Below are positions 9,718 to 19,300 of a DNA stretch of 64,000 bases, piece after piece (within the stretch, counting starts at the first letter, position 1; the number at the start of each line of letters is the position of its first letter). The DNA lies in contig NZ_CP066744.1 in assembly GCF_016458825.1 (NCBI RefSeq), forward strand, positions 1,919,868-1,983,867, in the 5' to 3' direction. The position numbers and the translations under genes were made by a program. This DNA comes from Miniphocaeibacter halophilus (GTDB taxonomy: Bacteria > Bacillota > Clostridia > Tissierellales > Peptoniphilaceae). The notes under the pieces were generated by a model, which saw only the letters and a program-made list of their open reading frames with translations, did not search any database and had not been told where the DNA came from.

Positions 9718-11034
9718 ATGAAAAAACCAATAGTAGCAATTGTAGGTAGACCTAATGTAGGAAAATCTACTTTATTTAATAGAATTGTAGGAAAAAGAGT
9801 TGCAATTACTCAAGATGATCCGGGAGTTACTAGAGATAGATTATACCAGGAAGCTGAATGGCAAAATAGATATTTTAGTTTAGTAGATACCGGTGGAATA
9901 GAAATCGATGCAAAGGAGAGATTTTCTAAAGAAATAATCAATCAAGTTGAATTAGCCATAGATACTGCTGAAATAATTTTATTTGTTGTAGATGGAAGAA
10001 CAGGCATTACACCTGATGATAGAGAAATAGCAAACTTATTACGAAAATCCAAAAAAGAAATTATATTAGTTGTTAATAAAATTGATAATAAAAAATTTGA
10101 AGATAATATATATGAGTTTTATGAATTAGGGATAGAGAATATAAAATCTATAAGTGCTGAGAATTCTATGGGTTTAGGAGACCTTTTAGATGATATAGTT
10201 GAAAAGTTTCCGGTGGATTTAGACGTAGAAAGTGATGAAGACATTACAAAAGTTGCAATAATAGGAAAACCAAATGTAGGTAAATCTTCTCTTATTAATC
10301 GCTTATTAGGAGAAGAAAGGATGATAGTAACAGATATTGCAGGAACTACAAGAGATTCAATTGATAGTAAGTTTAAATACAATGGTGAAGACTATATATT
10401 AGTAGACACGGCAGGACTAAGAAGAAAAAGAGCTATAAATGAAGAGGTTGAAAGATTTAGCGTTGTTAGAACATTAGATGCAATAGATAAATCGGATATT
10501 TGTGTATTAATGATAGATGCAAAAGAAGGGGTTACCGAACAGGACTCAAAAATCATAGGATATGCTCATGACCAAGGAAAGGCTATGATTATTTCAGTTA
10601 ATAAATGGGACTTAGTTGAAAAAGATAATAAATCCTATACTAATTTTGAAAGAGAAATAAGAAATAAACTTGGATTTATAAATTATGTACCTATTATATT
10701 TATGTCTGTAAAAAATAATTTAAGAGTGTATAAATTATTTGAACTCATAGAACAAATCAACAATAATTATTCTATGAGAATTAGTACAGGAATTTTAAAT
10801 GATATTATAAACGATGCAATATTGCACAATCCTCCTCCAACAGACAAGGGAGAGAGGCTAAAAATATTCTATATTACCCAAGTGGCAGTTAGACCTCCAA
10901 AGTTTATAATATATGTTAATAAATCAAGTTTAATGCACTTTTCATATATTAGATATATTGAAAATCAAATTAGAGAGAACTTTCATTTTACCGGAGTACC
11001 ATTAATTTTTGAATTAAGAGAACGAGGTGACTAA
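9718..11034 (+). CDS. der: Ribosome biogenesis GTPase Der (EngA)
   Basis: Tandem-GTPase protein needed for 50S subunit assembly. Two G domains are visible: GRPNVGKSTLFN near residue 10 with DTGG, and GKPNVGKSSLINRLLGEE near residue 182 with DTAGLRRK. NKWD lies near residue 298, and a KH-like C-terminal domain ends the protein. Length 438 is standard. GAGGTG precedes the ATG. The stop TAA overlaps the plsY ATG. Confidence 0.97.
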   Translation: MKKPIVAIVGRPNVGKSTLFNRIVGKRVAITQDDPGVTRDRLYQEAEWQNRYFSLVDTGGIEIDAKERFSKEIINQVELAIDTAEIILFVVDGRTGITPDDREIANLLRKSKKEIILVVNKIDNKKFEDNIYEFYELGIENIKSISAENSMGLGDLLDDIVEKFPVDLDVESDEDITKVAIIGKPNVGKSSLINRLLGEERMIVTDIAGTTRDSIDSKFKYNGEDYILVDTAGLRRKRAINEEVERFSVVRTLDAIDKSDICVLMIDAKEGVTEQDSKIIGYAHDQGKAMIISVNKWDLVEKDNKSYTNFEREIRNKLGFINYVPIIFMSVKNNLRVYKLFELIEQINNNYSMRISTGILNDIINDAILHNPPPTDKGERLKIFYITQVAVRPPKFIIYVNKSSLMHFSYIRYIENQIRENFHFTGVPLIFELRERGD

Positions 11035-11621
11035 TGGGAATTTTTTTTCTTGCAATAATATCTTATTTTGTTGGAAATATTTCTGGCGGTTTAATACTTA
11101 GTAAATTATTATTTAAACAAGATATTAGGGAGTTTGGTAGTGGTAATACTGGAACGACTAATGCCTTGAGAGTATTTGGTAAAAAAATAGGAATATTGAC
11201 TTTTATAATCGATTTTCTTAAAGGTCTAATAATTACCTATATAGGTAGTAAAATTTATGGTGATATTGGAATGTTTACAGCTGGATTAGCAGTTGTATTA
11301 GGACATGATTGGCCAATTGTATATGGCTTTAAAGGTGGTAAAGGAATTGCTACTTCTTTTGGCGTATTAATGGCTATATCGCCATTACATATACTTGCTG
11401 TATTTGGAGTTTTTCTAATTATAGTAGCAATTTCTAAATATGTTTCCTTAGGTTCGGTATCAGTAGCGGTATTGTGTATTTTTGTAGGTATTTATTTTAT
11501 TGTAAAAAAAGAGTTCTTTTATGGTGGAATTTTATATATAATATTAGCAGTGATTACTATTTTTAAACATAGAGGAAATATATATAGACTTTTAACTGGC
11601 AATGAGTCTAGAATCAAATAA
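11034..11621 (+). CDS. plsY: Acyl-phosphate:glycerol-3-phosphate acyltransferase PlsY
   Basis: Integral membrane enzyme that transfers the acyl group from acyl-phosphate to glycerol-3-phosphate, the first membrane step of phospholipid synthesis. Conserved motifs are seen: GSGNTGTTNALRVFGKK near residue 36 (family motif with the catalytic Ser), GHDWPIVYGFKGGKGIATS near residue 90, and FKHRGNI near the end. Length is 195 residues. The start contains an unbroken run of eight T. It overlaps der by one base (TAATG). PlsX and PlsC are elsewhere in this window. Confidence 0.95.
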   Translation: MGIFFLAIISYFVGNISGGLILSKLLFKQDIREFGSGNTGTTNALRVFGKKIGILTFIIDFLKGLIITYIGSKIYGDIGMFTAGLAVVLGHDWPIVYGFKGGKGIATSFGVLMAISPLHILAVFGVFLIIVAISKYVSLGSVSVAVLCIFVGIYFIVKKEFFYGGILYIILAVITIFKHRGNIYRLLTGNESRIK

Positions 11622-11698
11622 AATTTGTTAAATTTATGTTATAATCAACTTTAGATTAGATAACGATTATTAAATTAAATATATATTTAGGAGGAAAT

Positions 11699-12886
11699 AT
11701 GAAGGTTTTAGTAGTAAATTGTGGTAGTTCGTCATTAAAATATCAATTATTCAACATGGATGACGAATCAGTTATGGGAAAGGGACTTGTTGAAAGAATT
11801 GGTATTGAAGGATCAAAAATAACTCAAACAATTAATGGAGATAAGTACTCAAAGGAAGAACCTATTGAAGATCATACAAAAGCTATAAAAATGGTATTTG
11901 ATTTTTTAACAGACAAGGACCATGGAGTAGTTGAATCTGTAGATGAAATAGGAGCAATAGGCCACAGAGTTTTACATGGTGGAGAGGAATTAATTGACTC
12001 TACATTAATTGATAATAAAGTAAAAGATATAATAAGGGATTACATAAAATTTGGCCCTTTGCATAATCCAGCAAATTTAATGGGTATAGAAGCTTGTGAA
12101 AAAATAGTACCGGGAAAACCAAATGTTGCAGTTTTTGATACTGCCTTCCATCAAACAATGCCAGCATATAATTATTTATATGGAATTCCATATAAATATT
12201 ATGAAAAATATAAACTTAGAAAATTCGGATTCCATGGAACAAGTCATAAATACATTACCCATAGAACAGCTGAATTATTAGGAAAGAATGTAGATGATAT
12301 AAATATTATAAGTTTACACTTAGGAAATGGATCTAGTTTAGCGGCTATAAAAAATGGTAAATGTATAAATACAACAATGGGACTTACTCCATTAGAAGGA
12401 TTAATAATGGGTACACGTTCAGGAGATTTAGATCCAACAATTATTTCTTTCCTACAAAATGAAGAAAACTTGTCTCCAGATGAAATTAATACAATTTTAA
12501 ATAAAGAATCAGGTGTTCTAGGTATTTCTGGGTTAAGTAGTGACTTTAGAGACTTAGAAGAAGCTCATGAAAAAGGAGATGAAAGAGCAACTTTAGCATT
12601 AAATATGTTCCATAATAGAATAAGAAGATTTTTAGGAGCATATATGATAGAATTAGGTAGAGTTGATGCTATATGTTTTGCTGGCGGCGTAGGGGAAAAT
12701 GGCACAGATACAAGATATCAAGTTACAAAAAATCTTGAAGATTATGGTTTGATTTTAGATGAAGAGAAAAATCAAACTAGAGGAGAAGCTTGTATATCAA
12801 AAGCCGATTCACAAACCAAAATCTTTATAGTACCAACTAACGAAGAATTGATGATTGCAAGAGATACTTTAAAAATAGTTAAGTAA
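11699..12886 (+). CDS. ackA: Acetate kinase
   Basis: It interconverts acetate and acetyl phosphate with ATP, the ATP-yielding end of acetate fermentation. Motifs: VVNCGSSSLKYQL at the N terminus, GHRVLHGGE near residue 88, FDTAFHQTMP near residue 146, HLGNGSS near residue 206 and GGVGENG near residue 326. The length of 395 is typical. AGGAGG lies 5 bases before the ATG. No phosphotransacetylase gene (pta) is adjacent. A TATAAT at 11640-11645 may be its -10 element, with a poor -35. Confidence 0.97.
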   Translation: MKVLVVNCGSSSLKYQLFNMDDESVMGKGLVERIGIEGSKITQTINGDKYSKEEPIEDHTKAIKMVFDFLTDKDHGVVESVDEIGAIGHRVLHGGEELIDSTLIDNKVKDIIRDYIKFGPLHNPANLMGIEACEKIVPGKPNVAVFDTAFHQTMPAYNYLYGIPYKYYEKYKLRKFGFHGTSHKYITHRTAELLGKNVDDINIISLHLGNGSSLAAIKNGKCINTTMGLTPLEGLIMGTRSGDLDPTIISFLQNEENLSPDEINTILNKESGVLGISGLSSDFRDLEEAHEKGDERATLALNMFHNRIRRFLGAYMIELGRVDAICFAGGVGENGTDTRYQVTKNLEDYGLILDEEKNQTRGEACISKADSQTKIFIVPTNEELMIARDTLKIVK

Positions 12887-12889
12887 TTA

Positions 12890-12918
12890 TTGACAATTTA
12901 TCAATAAATTTGTATAAT
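12890..12918 (+). promoter_or_regulatory. Consensus sigma-A promoter for rpmF
   Basis: A perfect TTGACA at 12890-12895, a 17-base spacer and a perfect TATAAT at 12913-12918. It is among the strongest-looking promoters in the window and starts just after the ackA stop. Confidence 0.85.
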
Positions 12919-12949
12919 GAATTTTGTTGTATGTATAAATTTATTCATA

Positions 12950-13024
12950 AAGCTTAGTTTTAGATATATGGGATTGTCAACCTACCCATATCTAATTGTT
13001 TAATACATTTGAATAACAGCTTTA
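12950..13024 (+). promoter_or_regulatory. Structured untranslated leader of rpmF
   Basis: About 100 bases of untranslated leader lie between the promoter and the rpmF start. Within it ATATGGG (about 12966-12972) pairs with CCCATAT (about 12985-12991). The outer AAAGCT (about 12949-12954) can pair with AGCTTT (about 13018-13023), enclosing the inner hairpin. No T-run follows, so this is not a terminator. A ribosomal-protein autoregulatory leader is possible but unproven. Confidence 0.4.
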
Positions 13025-13045
13025 ATATTCAAGGGAGGTGTACCA

Positions 13046-13228
13046 ATGGCAGTACCAAAGAGAAAAACATCCAAAACTAGAAGAGATAAAAGAAGAGCTT
13101 CTTCATATAGATTACCAAAAGTAACTATACAAGAGTGTTCAAATTGTCATGAACCAAAATTACCACATAGGGTTTGCAGATCTTGTGGATATTATGATGG
13201 TAAGGAAATAATTTCAGTAGAAGATTAA
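13046..13228 (+). CDS. rpmF: 50S ribosomal protein L32
   Basis: 60 residues beginning MAVPKRKTSKTRRDKRRASS, the classic L32 N terminus. A complete zinc ribbon (CSNCHEPKLPHRVCRSCG, residues 31-48) marks the zinc-binding C+ form. The ATG follows AGGGAGGTG. In many Bacillota rpmF is preceded by a YceD/DUF177 gene; here it is preceded by ackA and a structured leader instead. Confidence 0.97.
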   Translation: MAVPKRKTSKTRRDKRRASSYRLPKVTIQECSNCHEPKLPHRVCRSCGYYDGKEIISVED

Positions 13229-13236
13229 TAGTTTAA

Positions 13237-13264
13237 AAAGATAGGTATTTACCTATCTTTTTTT
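13237..13264 (+). terminator. Rho-independent terminator after rpmF
   Basis: AAAGATAGGTA pairs with TACCTATCTTT and continues into a T-run. It isolates rpmF from plsX. Confidence 0.85.
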
Positions 13265-13319
13265 GTATTATTAATTATTAATAGAATATGTTAAAATACT
13301 ATTAGTAAAGAGGTGTGAA

Positions 13320-14315
13320 ATGAAAATATTAGTGGATACTTTGGGAGCGGATAAAGGTTATGAGGAAATAGTAAAGGGAGCCTTAAAAGCTTTAGAAAAT
13401 CATAATAATCTATATCTAACCTTTATAGGCAATGAAGAAGAAATAAAAAAACTAGTCAAAAATAATACAGATAAAATTAATTATATAGATACAAATGAAT
13501 ACATAAAAAATGATGAAGAACCAGCATTAGCTATTAGAAGGAATAAGAAATCATCATTACATTTAGGACTTAAGGCTTTAAATGAGAAGGAATACGATGG
13601 GCTTATTTCTTGTGGAAGTACAGGAGCTTTATTAGCCGGAGCAACATTAATAACCAAAAGACTACAGAATATAAGTAGGGCGGCATTAACTATTGTGTTT
13701 CCAACAGAAAAAAACCCCTGTGTACTTTTAGATGCTGGGGCTAATATGGACTGTCCTCCTGAATTATTAGTTCAATTTGCATTAATGGGTAGTGTTTACT
13801 CCAAAGGTGTTTTAAATACGAATAATCCAAAGGTAGGCTTGTTAAGCGTTGGAACAGAGGAAGGAAAGGGAGATAAACTTAGAAAAGACACCTATGAATT
13901 ATTGAAAAATTCCGACCTTAATTTTCAAGGTAATGTTGAAGCAAGGGATCTACTTTCAGGAAATTCCGATGTAATTATAACAGATGGTTTTTCAGGAAAT
14001 GTTTTGTTGAAATCAACAGAAGGTACTGCTATAACAATTATGGGTAGACTAAAAAAAGGTATATTAGGTTCTTTTAAAGCAAAAATAGGAGCTTTATTAT
14101 TAAAGGACGTATTAAAAGATGTCAAGAATATGTTAGACTACAATGAATATGGTGCAGCACCACTATTAGGAGTTAAAAAAGCTGTTTTTAAAGCTCATGG
14201 AAGTAGCAATGCTAGAGCAATAGAAACAGGTATAGATGCAATGGTGAAATTTGTAGAAAATGATATAATTAATAAGATAGAGAAAGAATTAGCCAAAAAG
14301 GAGATTGAAGAATGA
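13320..14315 (+). CDS. plsX: Phosphate acyltransferase PlsX
   Basis: Soluble enzyme converting acyl-ACP and phosphate to acyl-phosphate, the substrate of PlsY. Recognisable stretches are SCGSTGALLAGAT near residue 97, LLDAGANMDCPPE near residue 138, VGTEEGKGD near residue 177 and ITDGFSGNVLLK near residue 222. Length 331 is standard. GAGGTG precedes the ATG. The stop overlaps acpP (ATGA), coupling acyl-phosphate formation with its carrier protein gene. Confidence 0.95.
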   Translation: MKILVDTLGADKGYEEIVKGALKALENHNNLYLTFIGNEEEIKKLVKNNTDKINYIDTNEYIKNDEEPALAIRRNKKSSLHLGLKALNEKEYDGLISCGSTGALLAGATLITKRLQNISRAALTIVFPTEKNPCVLLDAGANMDCPPELLVQFALMGSVYSKGVLNTNNPKVGLLSVGTEEGKGDKLRKDTYELLKNSDLNFQGNVEARDLLSGNSDVIITDGFSGNVLLKSTEGTAITIMGRLKKGILGSFKAKIGALLLKDVLKDVKNMLDYNEYGAAPLLGVKKAVFKAHGSSNARAIETGIDAMVKFVENDIINKIEKELAKKEIEE

Positions 14316-14536
14316 TTTACGATAAAGTTGTAGATATTATAAAAGAAGAATTTAAAGTTGATAATATTAGTGAAAATACAGTTATCAGAGAAGATTTAGG
14401 AACAGATTCTATTGGACTATTAGAACTTGTAATGGCAATAGAGGATGAATTTGATATTGAAATTTCAGATGAGAATTTAGATAATATAGTAACAGTTAAA
14501 GATATAGTAGACAATATAGAAAAATTAAAGAAGTAG
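14312..14536 (+). CDS. acpP: Acyl carrier protein
   Basis: 74-residue acidic helical protein that carries acyl chains on 4'-phosphopantetheine. The attachment Ser sits in GTDSIGLLELVMAIEDEFD near residue 36 (DSI where DSL is usual). The start overlaps the plsX stop by four bases (ATGA), so translation is probably coupled. rnc follows 6 bases after the stop, the common plsX/fab-acpP-rnc order. Confidence 0.95.
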   Translation: MIYDKVVDIIKEEFKVDNISENTVIREDLGTDSIGLLELVMAIEDEFDIEISDENLDNIVTVKDIVDNIEKLKK

Positions 14537-14542
14537 GACATT

Positions 14543-15268
14543 TTGGAACTAAGTAATAGTAGAATTAAGTTATTAAAACAATTAGAAAAAGAAATATTAT
14601 ATGATTTTAAGGATTTGAAAATTTTAGATTCGGCTTTTCACCATATATCTAAAGTAAACGAACAAGAAGATTCAAGTTATAAATCAAATGAAAGAATGGA
14701 ATTTCTAGGAGACTCTATACTTGGATTAGTATTTAGCGAATATTTTTATAAGAAATACAGAGATATTGATGAAGGTGAACTGACAAAACTAAAAAGTGAA
14801 GTAGTTTGCGAAGAGAGTTTTTCAAATGCAGCAAAACATTTTAATTTAGGAAAGTATTTAATATTAGGTAAAGGCGAAGAAAAGTCTGGCGGTAGACAAA
14901 GAAATTCTATTTTATCAGATACTTTTGAAGCCTTATTTGCTGCAATCTACTTAGATTCTAATTCCTATAGTACAGTATATGAATTAATTACCAAAAAGCA
15001 TATTAATATATTTGATAATTACTTAAAAATTAATAAGAATAACTATAATTATAAAGCTATTTTACAAAATTATGTACAAATTAAATATAAAAGTAAAGTA
15101 AAGTATAGACTGGATAAATCTATTGGACCAGATCATGCAAAAGTATTTTTTGTTACTGCTATGTATAATAATATAGAATTAGAGCAGGGTAAAGGAAAAA
15201 ACAAAAAGCACGCTGAGCAAAAAGCAGCGAAAAATTCTATAGAGAAATTAGGTATTGAAATTGAGTAA
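14543..15268 (+). CDS. rnc: Ribonuclease III
   Basis: Double-stranded RNA endonuclease for rRNA and mRNA processing. The catalytic signature NERMEFLGDSILGLVFSEY is near residue 49, and a second acidic site (LSDTFEALFAAIYLD) is near residue 123. The C-terminal dsRNA-binding domain ends GKGKNKKHAEQKAAKNSIEK. Length 241 is normal. The start is TTG at 14543 behind GTAGGA. Its end overlaps the start of the radical SAM gene. Confidence 0.96.
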   Translation: MELSNSRIKLLKQLEKEILYDFKDLKILDSAFHHISKVNEQEDSSYKSNERMEFLGDSILGLVFSEYFYKKYRDIDEGELTKLKSEVVCEESFSNAAKHFNLGKYLILGKGEEKSGGRQRNSILSDTFEALFAAIYLDSNSYSTVYELITKKHINIFDNYLKINKNNYNYKAILQNYVQIKYKSKVKYRLDKSIGPDHAKVFFVTAMYNNIELEQGKGKNKKHAEQKAAKNSIEKLGIEIE

Positions 15269-16337
15269 GTTAAATATTATACCGGTATTTGTACCACATT
15301 ACGGTTGCCCAAATGATTGTATTTTTTGCAACCAAAGGAAAATAACTAATAAAAATTATGCTGATGATTTAATAAAAACAAGGTTAGATATTGAAGAATA
15401 CCTAACTTTTTTTTCGAATAAAAACAAGGAAACTCAAATAGCTTTTTATGGTGGAAGCTTTACTGGTTTAAAAGAAGATGTTATGGTTGAGTATTTAAAA
15501 TTGGCTAATTATTTCATAGATAAAAAATTAGTTAATTCTGTAAGATTATCTACTAGACCAGATTATATAGATGATAATATATTAGAGATTCTTAAATTTT
15601 TTAATGTAAAAACTATTGAGTTAGGAGTCCAATCTCTCGATGACGATGTTTTATATTATAATAATCGTGGACATAATTCAAATGTGGTATTTGAAGCAGC
15701 AAAAAAAATAAAAGAATATGGATTTGAACTAGGCCTGCAACAAATGGTTGGGTTATACAAGGACGATTTTGAGAAATCATTAGATACAGCAAGAAAATTT
15801 GTAGAAATAGGACCTAAATTTGTAAGAATCTATCCTACCTTAGTAATTAAAGATACAGAATTGGAAAGATTGTTTTTAAAGGGTGTCTATAAGCCTTTAT
15901 CGATTTATGAGGCGATTAATATTATAAAACCAATTTATATTATGTATACTTTAAATAAAATTGATGTAATTAGAATAGGCTTACAACCTACAGATAATAT
16001 TAACGAAGGAAAAGATGTTATAGCAGGACCATTTCATGCCGCTTTTCGCCAATTGGTTTTACAAGAAATATTTAAAGAGATATTATCCAAAGAATTAGAT
16101 ATATTCAAAGACAGTAGTGAAGTGTCTATCTTTACCAATAAAAAAAATATTTCATATGTAGTTGGAAATAATGGAGAAAATAAAAAATATTATTCTAGTG
16201 AATTTAAAATAAAAAAACTTAAATTTATTGGAACAGATGACAATTACAATAATATTATAATTAAAACGAATAATAAAAAAACTAATATAGATATTTACAA
16301 TTATTACAAAAAATATTTGCAAAGTTTAGAGGTGTAA
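15255..16337 (+). CDS. Elp3-like radical SAM protein
   Basis: The radical SAM cluster motif GCPNDCIFCNQRKIT (CxxxCxxC) lies near residue 17 with HYGC before it, and GGSFTGL and ELGVQSLDD follow as in Elp3/YhcC-like radical SAM proteins. No C-terminal acetyltransferase domain is obvious in its 360 residues, so it is not a full Elp3. In clostridia such a gene is often found between rnc and smc; its substrate is unknown. The start is TTG at 15255 or the TTG at 15261, inside rnc. Confidence 0.8.
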   Translation: MKLSKLNIIPVFVPHYGCPNDCIFCNQRKITNKNYADDLIKTRLDIEEYLTFFSNKNKETQIAFYGGSFTGLKEDVMVEYLKLANYFIDKKLVNSVRLSTRPDYIDDNILEILKFFNVKTIELGVQSLDDDVLYYNNRGHNSNVVFEAAKKIKEYGFELGLQQMVGLYKDDFEKSLDTARKFVEIGPKFVRIYPTLVIKDTELERLFLKGVYKPLSIYEAINIIKPIYIMYTLNKIDVIRIGLQPTDNINEGKDVIAGPFHAAFRQLVLQEIFKEILSKELDIFKDSSEVSIFTNKKNISYVVGNNGENKKYYSSEFKIKKLKFIGTDDNYNNIIIKTNNKKTNIDIYNYYKKYLQSLEV

Positions 16338-16341
16338 CTAT

Positions 16342-19300
16342 TTGAAATTACAATCAATAGAGATTCAGGGATTTAAATCCTTTAAGGATAAAATTAAATT
16401 ACAATTTAATAAGCCTATTTGTGCAATAGTTGGACCTAATGGAAGTGGAAAATCAAATATATCAGATGCAATTAGATGGGTTTTAGGTGAGCAAAGTGTA
16501 AAGTCCTTACGGGGAAGTAAAATGGAAGATGTTATTTTTTCAGGGACAAACAAATACAAACCTTTAAATTTTGCACAGGTATCTTTAAACTTTGATAATA
16601 TTGAAAAATGGATTCCAGTTGAATATAGTGAAGTAAATATTACCAGAAGGGTTTTCAGAACAGGAGAATCAGAGTATTATATAAATAAAAAGCCTTGTCG
16701 ATTAAAGGATATTAGAGAAATATTTATGGATACAGGTATAGGCAAGGAAGGGTATTCTATTATTGGACAAGGAAGAATAGATGAAATCCTATCTTCTAAA
16801 AGTGAAGATAGAAGATTTATTTTTGAAGAAGCTTCAGGAATATCTAAATATAAATATAAAAAAGAAGAATCCTTAAAAAAACTTGATAAAACTATTTCTA
16901 ACTTAGGTAGAATTGAAGACATTTTAAATCAGAAAGTTGATCAGAGAGATTATTTAAAAGAGCAATCTGATAAAGCTAAAATAGGATTAGAATTAACAAA
17001 TGAAATAAAACTGTTGGATTTGTATTTTAATAAATTGGAAATTGAAAAAAGTGAAATAGAAATTTCGAAAAACATTAAAGAAACTTCCTCATTAAAAGAA
17101 GATATTAATAAAAATAAAAATACTATCGAGTCTTTAAATGAAGAAATAAACTTACTAGAAAAAGAAGTGGATCTATTAAAAGAAAAATATGAAAGTTTAC
17201 AATTGGAATATAGTAAGTTAGAGAAGAATATAAATGATATAAATCTACAGGTAAAATTAAACGAAGAAAAAATCAAGTACGAAGACTCGGAAATAATTAG
17301 ATTAAAAGAGGAAGAAAAGTACTTATTAGAAAAAGAAAATACTTTAAAGATTAAAATTGAAAAAAATATTAAACAACAGAAAGAACTTGAAGAAAGTATA
17401 AAGGAAATATCTAAAAAAATAGAAGATTATAATATAGAAAAAAATACATTTTCAAAGAAACTTGAAGAAAATAAAGAAATTTTAAAAAAACTTGAAGAAG
17501 ATAAAGAAATTTATACTGAAAAATTAAAGAATATTGAAGTAGAACAAAGAACTGAAGAAAACATTGAAAATACTAATCGAGAAAAAATAAAAAATAATGA
17601 ATTAATAAGAGATAAATTATTAAAAGAAATTGAAGCTTTAAAGGATAGTAATAATTTAAAAAGAAATGAATTAAAAGATGTTGATAGCAGTATTGATAAT
17701 TTAATTAGCAATATTAAAGAATTAGAAGAAGAAATTAATAATTTAAACAGTGCTATAGAAGAAAAAAACAATAAGAAATCAGATACTTCTATTCAAATTA
17801 AAGACTTAACAAGAGAATTTTTGTTTTATAAAAATATAATAGAAAATTATGAAGGATATAATAGACAGGTAAGTACATTTTTTAAAAAAATCAAAAATTC
17901 TAAATTAAATTTACTACCATTAGGTACTTTAGCTGAATTAATAAATGTAGAGGAAAAATATTCCATAGCAATAAATAATGTTTTGTCTGGAACATTGCAA
18001 AATATTGTTGTTGATACTGAAAATGACGCTAAGGTGTTAATTGACTTTCTTAAAAAAGAAAAAATTGGAAGATTGACATTTTTACCATTAAACAAAATTA
18101 AAGGAAGAAATCCAATACCTAAATTTAATGATGATAAAATATTGTCCATAGCATCTGAAATAATTGAATGTGATGATAAATATAAGTCATTAATCAATTA
18201 TTTTTTAGGAAAGACTATTTTAGTTACTAATATTGATGATGCAATAATTATAAGCAAGAAATATAAACAGTTTAGGGTTGTATCTTTAGATGGGGATATT
18301 TTCAATTCTTGGGGTTCTGTAATAGGTGGGTATTCAAATAAGAAAAAGACCATTAATATTATTAATAGAAAAAAGAACCTAGATATTATAAATAGTAAAT
18401 TAGAAGAGTTAAAACGTGAGTATAGTCTATTAGAAAACGAAATAACTCAACTTCAAAAAAAATTAATAATTAAAAAAAATTTATATAATGAAAAAAACAA
18501 AAATTTAGAAAAGTTCTTTGAAGAAAAGAAAATAAAAGAGAAGAATATTGAAGAAATTAAAACACAGATTTTTATTAAAGAAAATTCTTTAAATGAAATT
18601 GAAAATTCGATTAAGGAATTTTATTCAAAATCAAAGGATTTAAAGAATATAATAAATGTAGATGAAATAAAAGAAGAATTAGAAAAAATAAAAGATAACT
18701 ATAATGTTGTTGAAGAAAAAATTATACAAACTAATTCAAAAATCAATTATTTAGATCTAGAAATAATAAAAGAAGATTCTAAACTAGAAGCTTTTAAAAG
18801 AGATTTAGGTATTAATGACAATAATAGAAGTGAATTAAAAAATGAACTAGAGGATACAGACAATAGAATAAGAACTATTTCAAATAATATAGTAGAACTT
18901 ACTAGCAACTTAAAAAATAGAAAAGAAAAATTAAAGGTAGATAACTATAATTTAGATGAAGTAAATAATAAGGCAAAATTATTAGAGGAAATCATTCCTA
19001 CAGAAAAATCCAATTATGAATTACAGTTAAAATTATTCTTAGACAAAAAAGATGAGGTAAATGATTTAAAAAATATTTCATCAAAATTAGAATATAATTT
19101 AGATATAATAAATAATAAAATAGAAAATCTTAACAATAATAAAAACAAAATATTATCCATTATTCTTGAAGAATACAATGTATTTTTAGAAAAGTTTACA
19201 TTGGTATACAATATAGATAATAAAAGTAAAAGCGATTTGAAGAAATCAAAAACCAAATTAAAGGAACTAGGATATTTTAGTACCGATTCCATTGAAGAAT

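Noticed and set aside
12930-12956. Tiny ORF (MYKFIHKA) in the rpmF leader
   Set aside because: Only eight codons with no ribosome site upstream; better explained as leader sequence.
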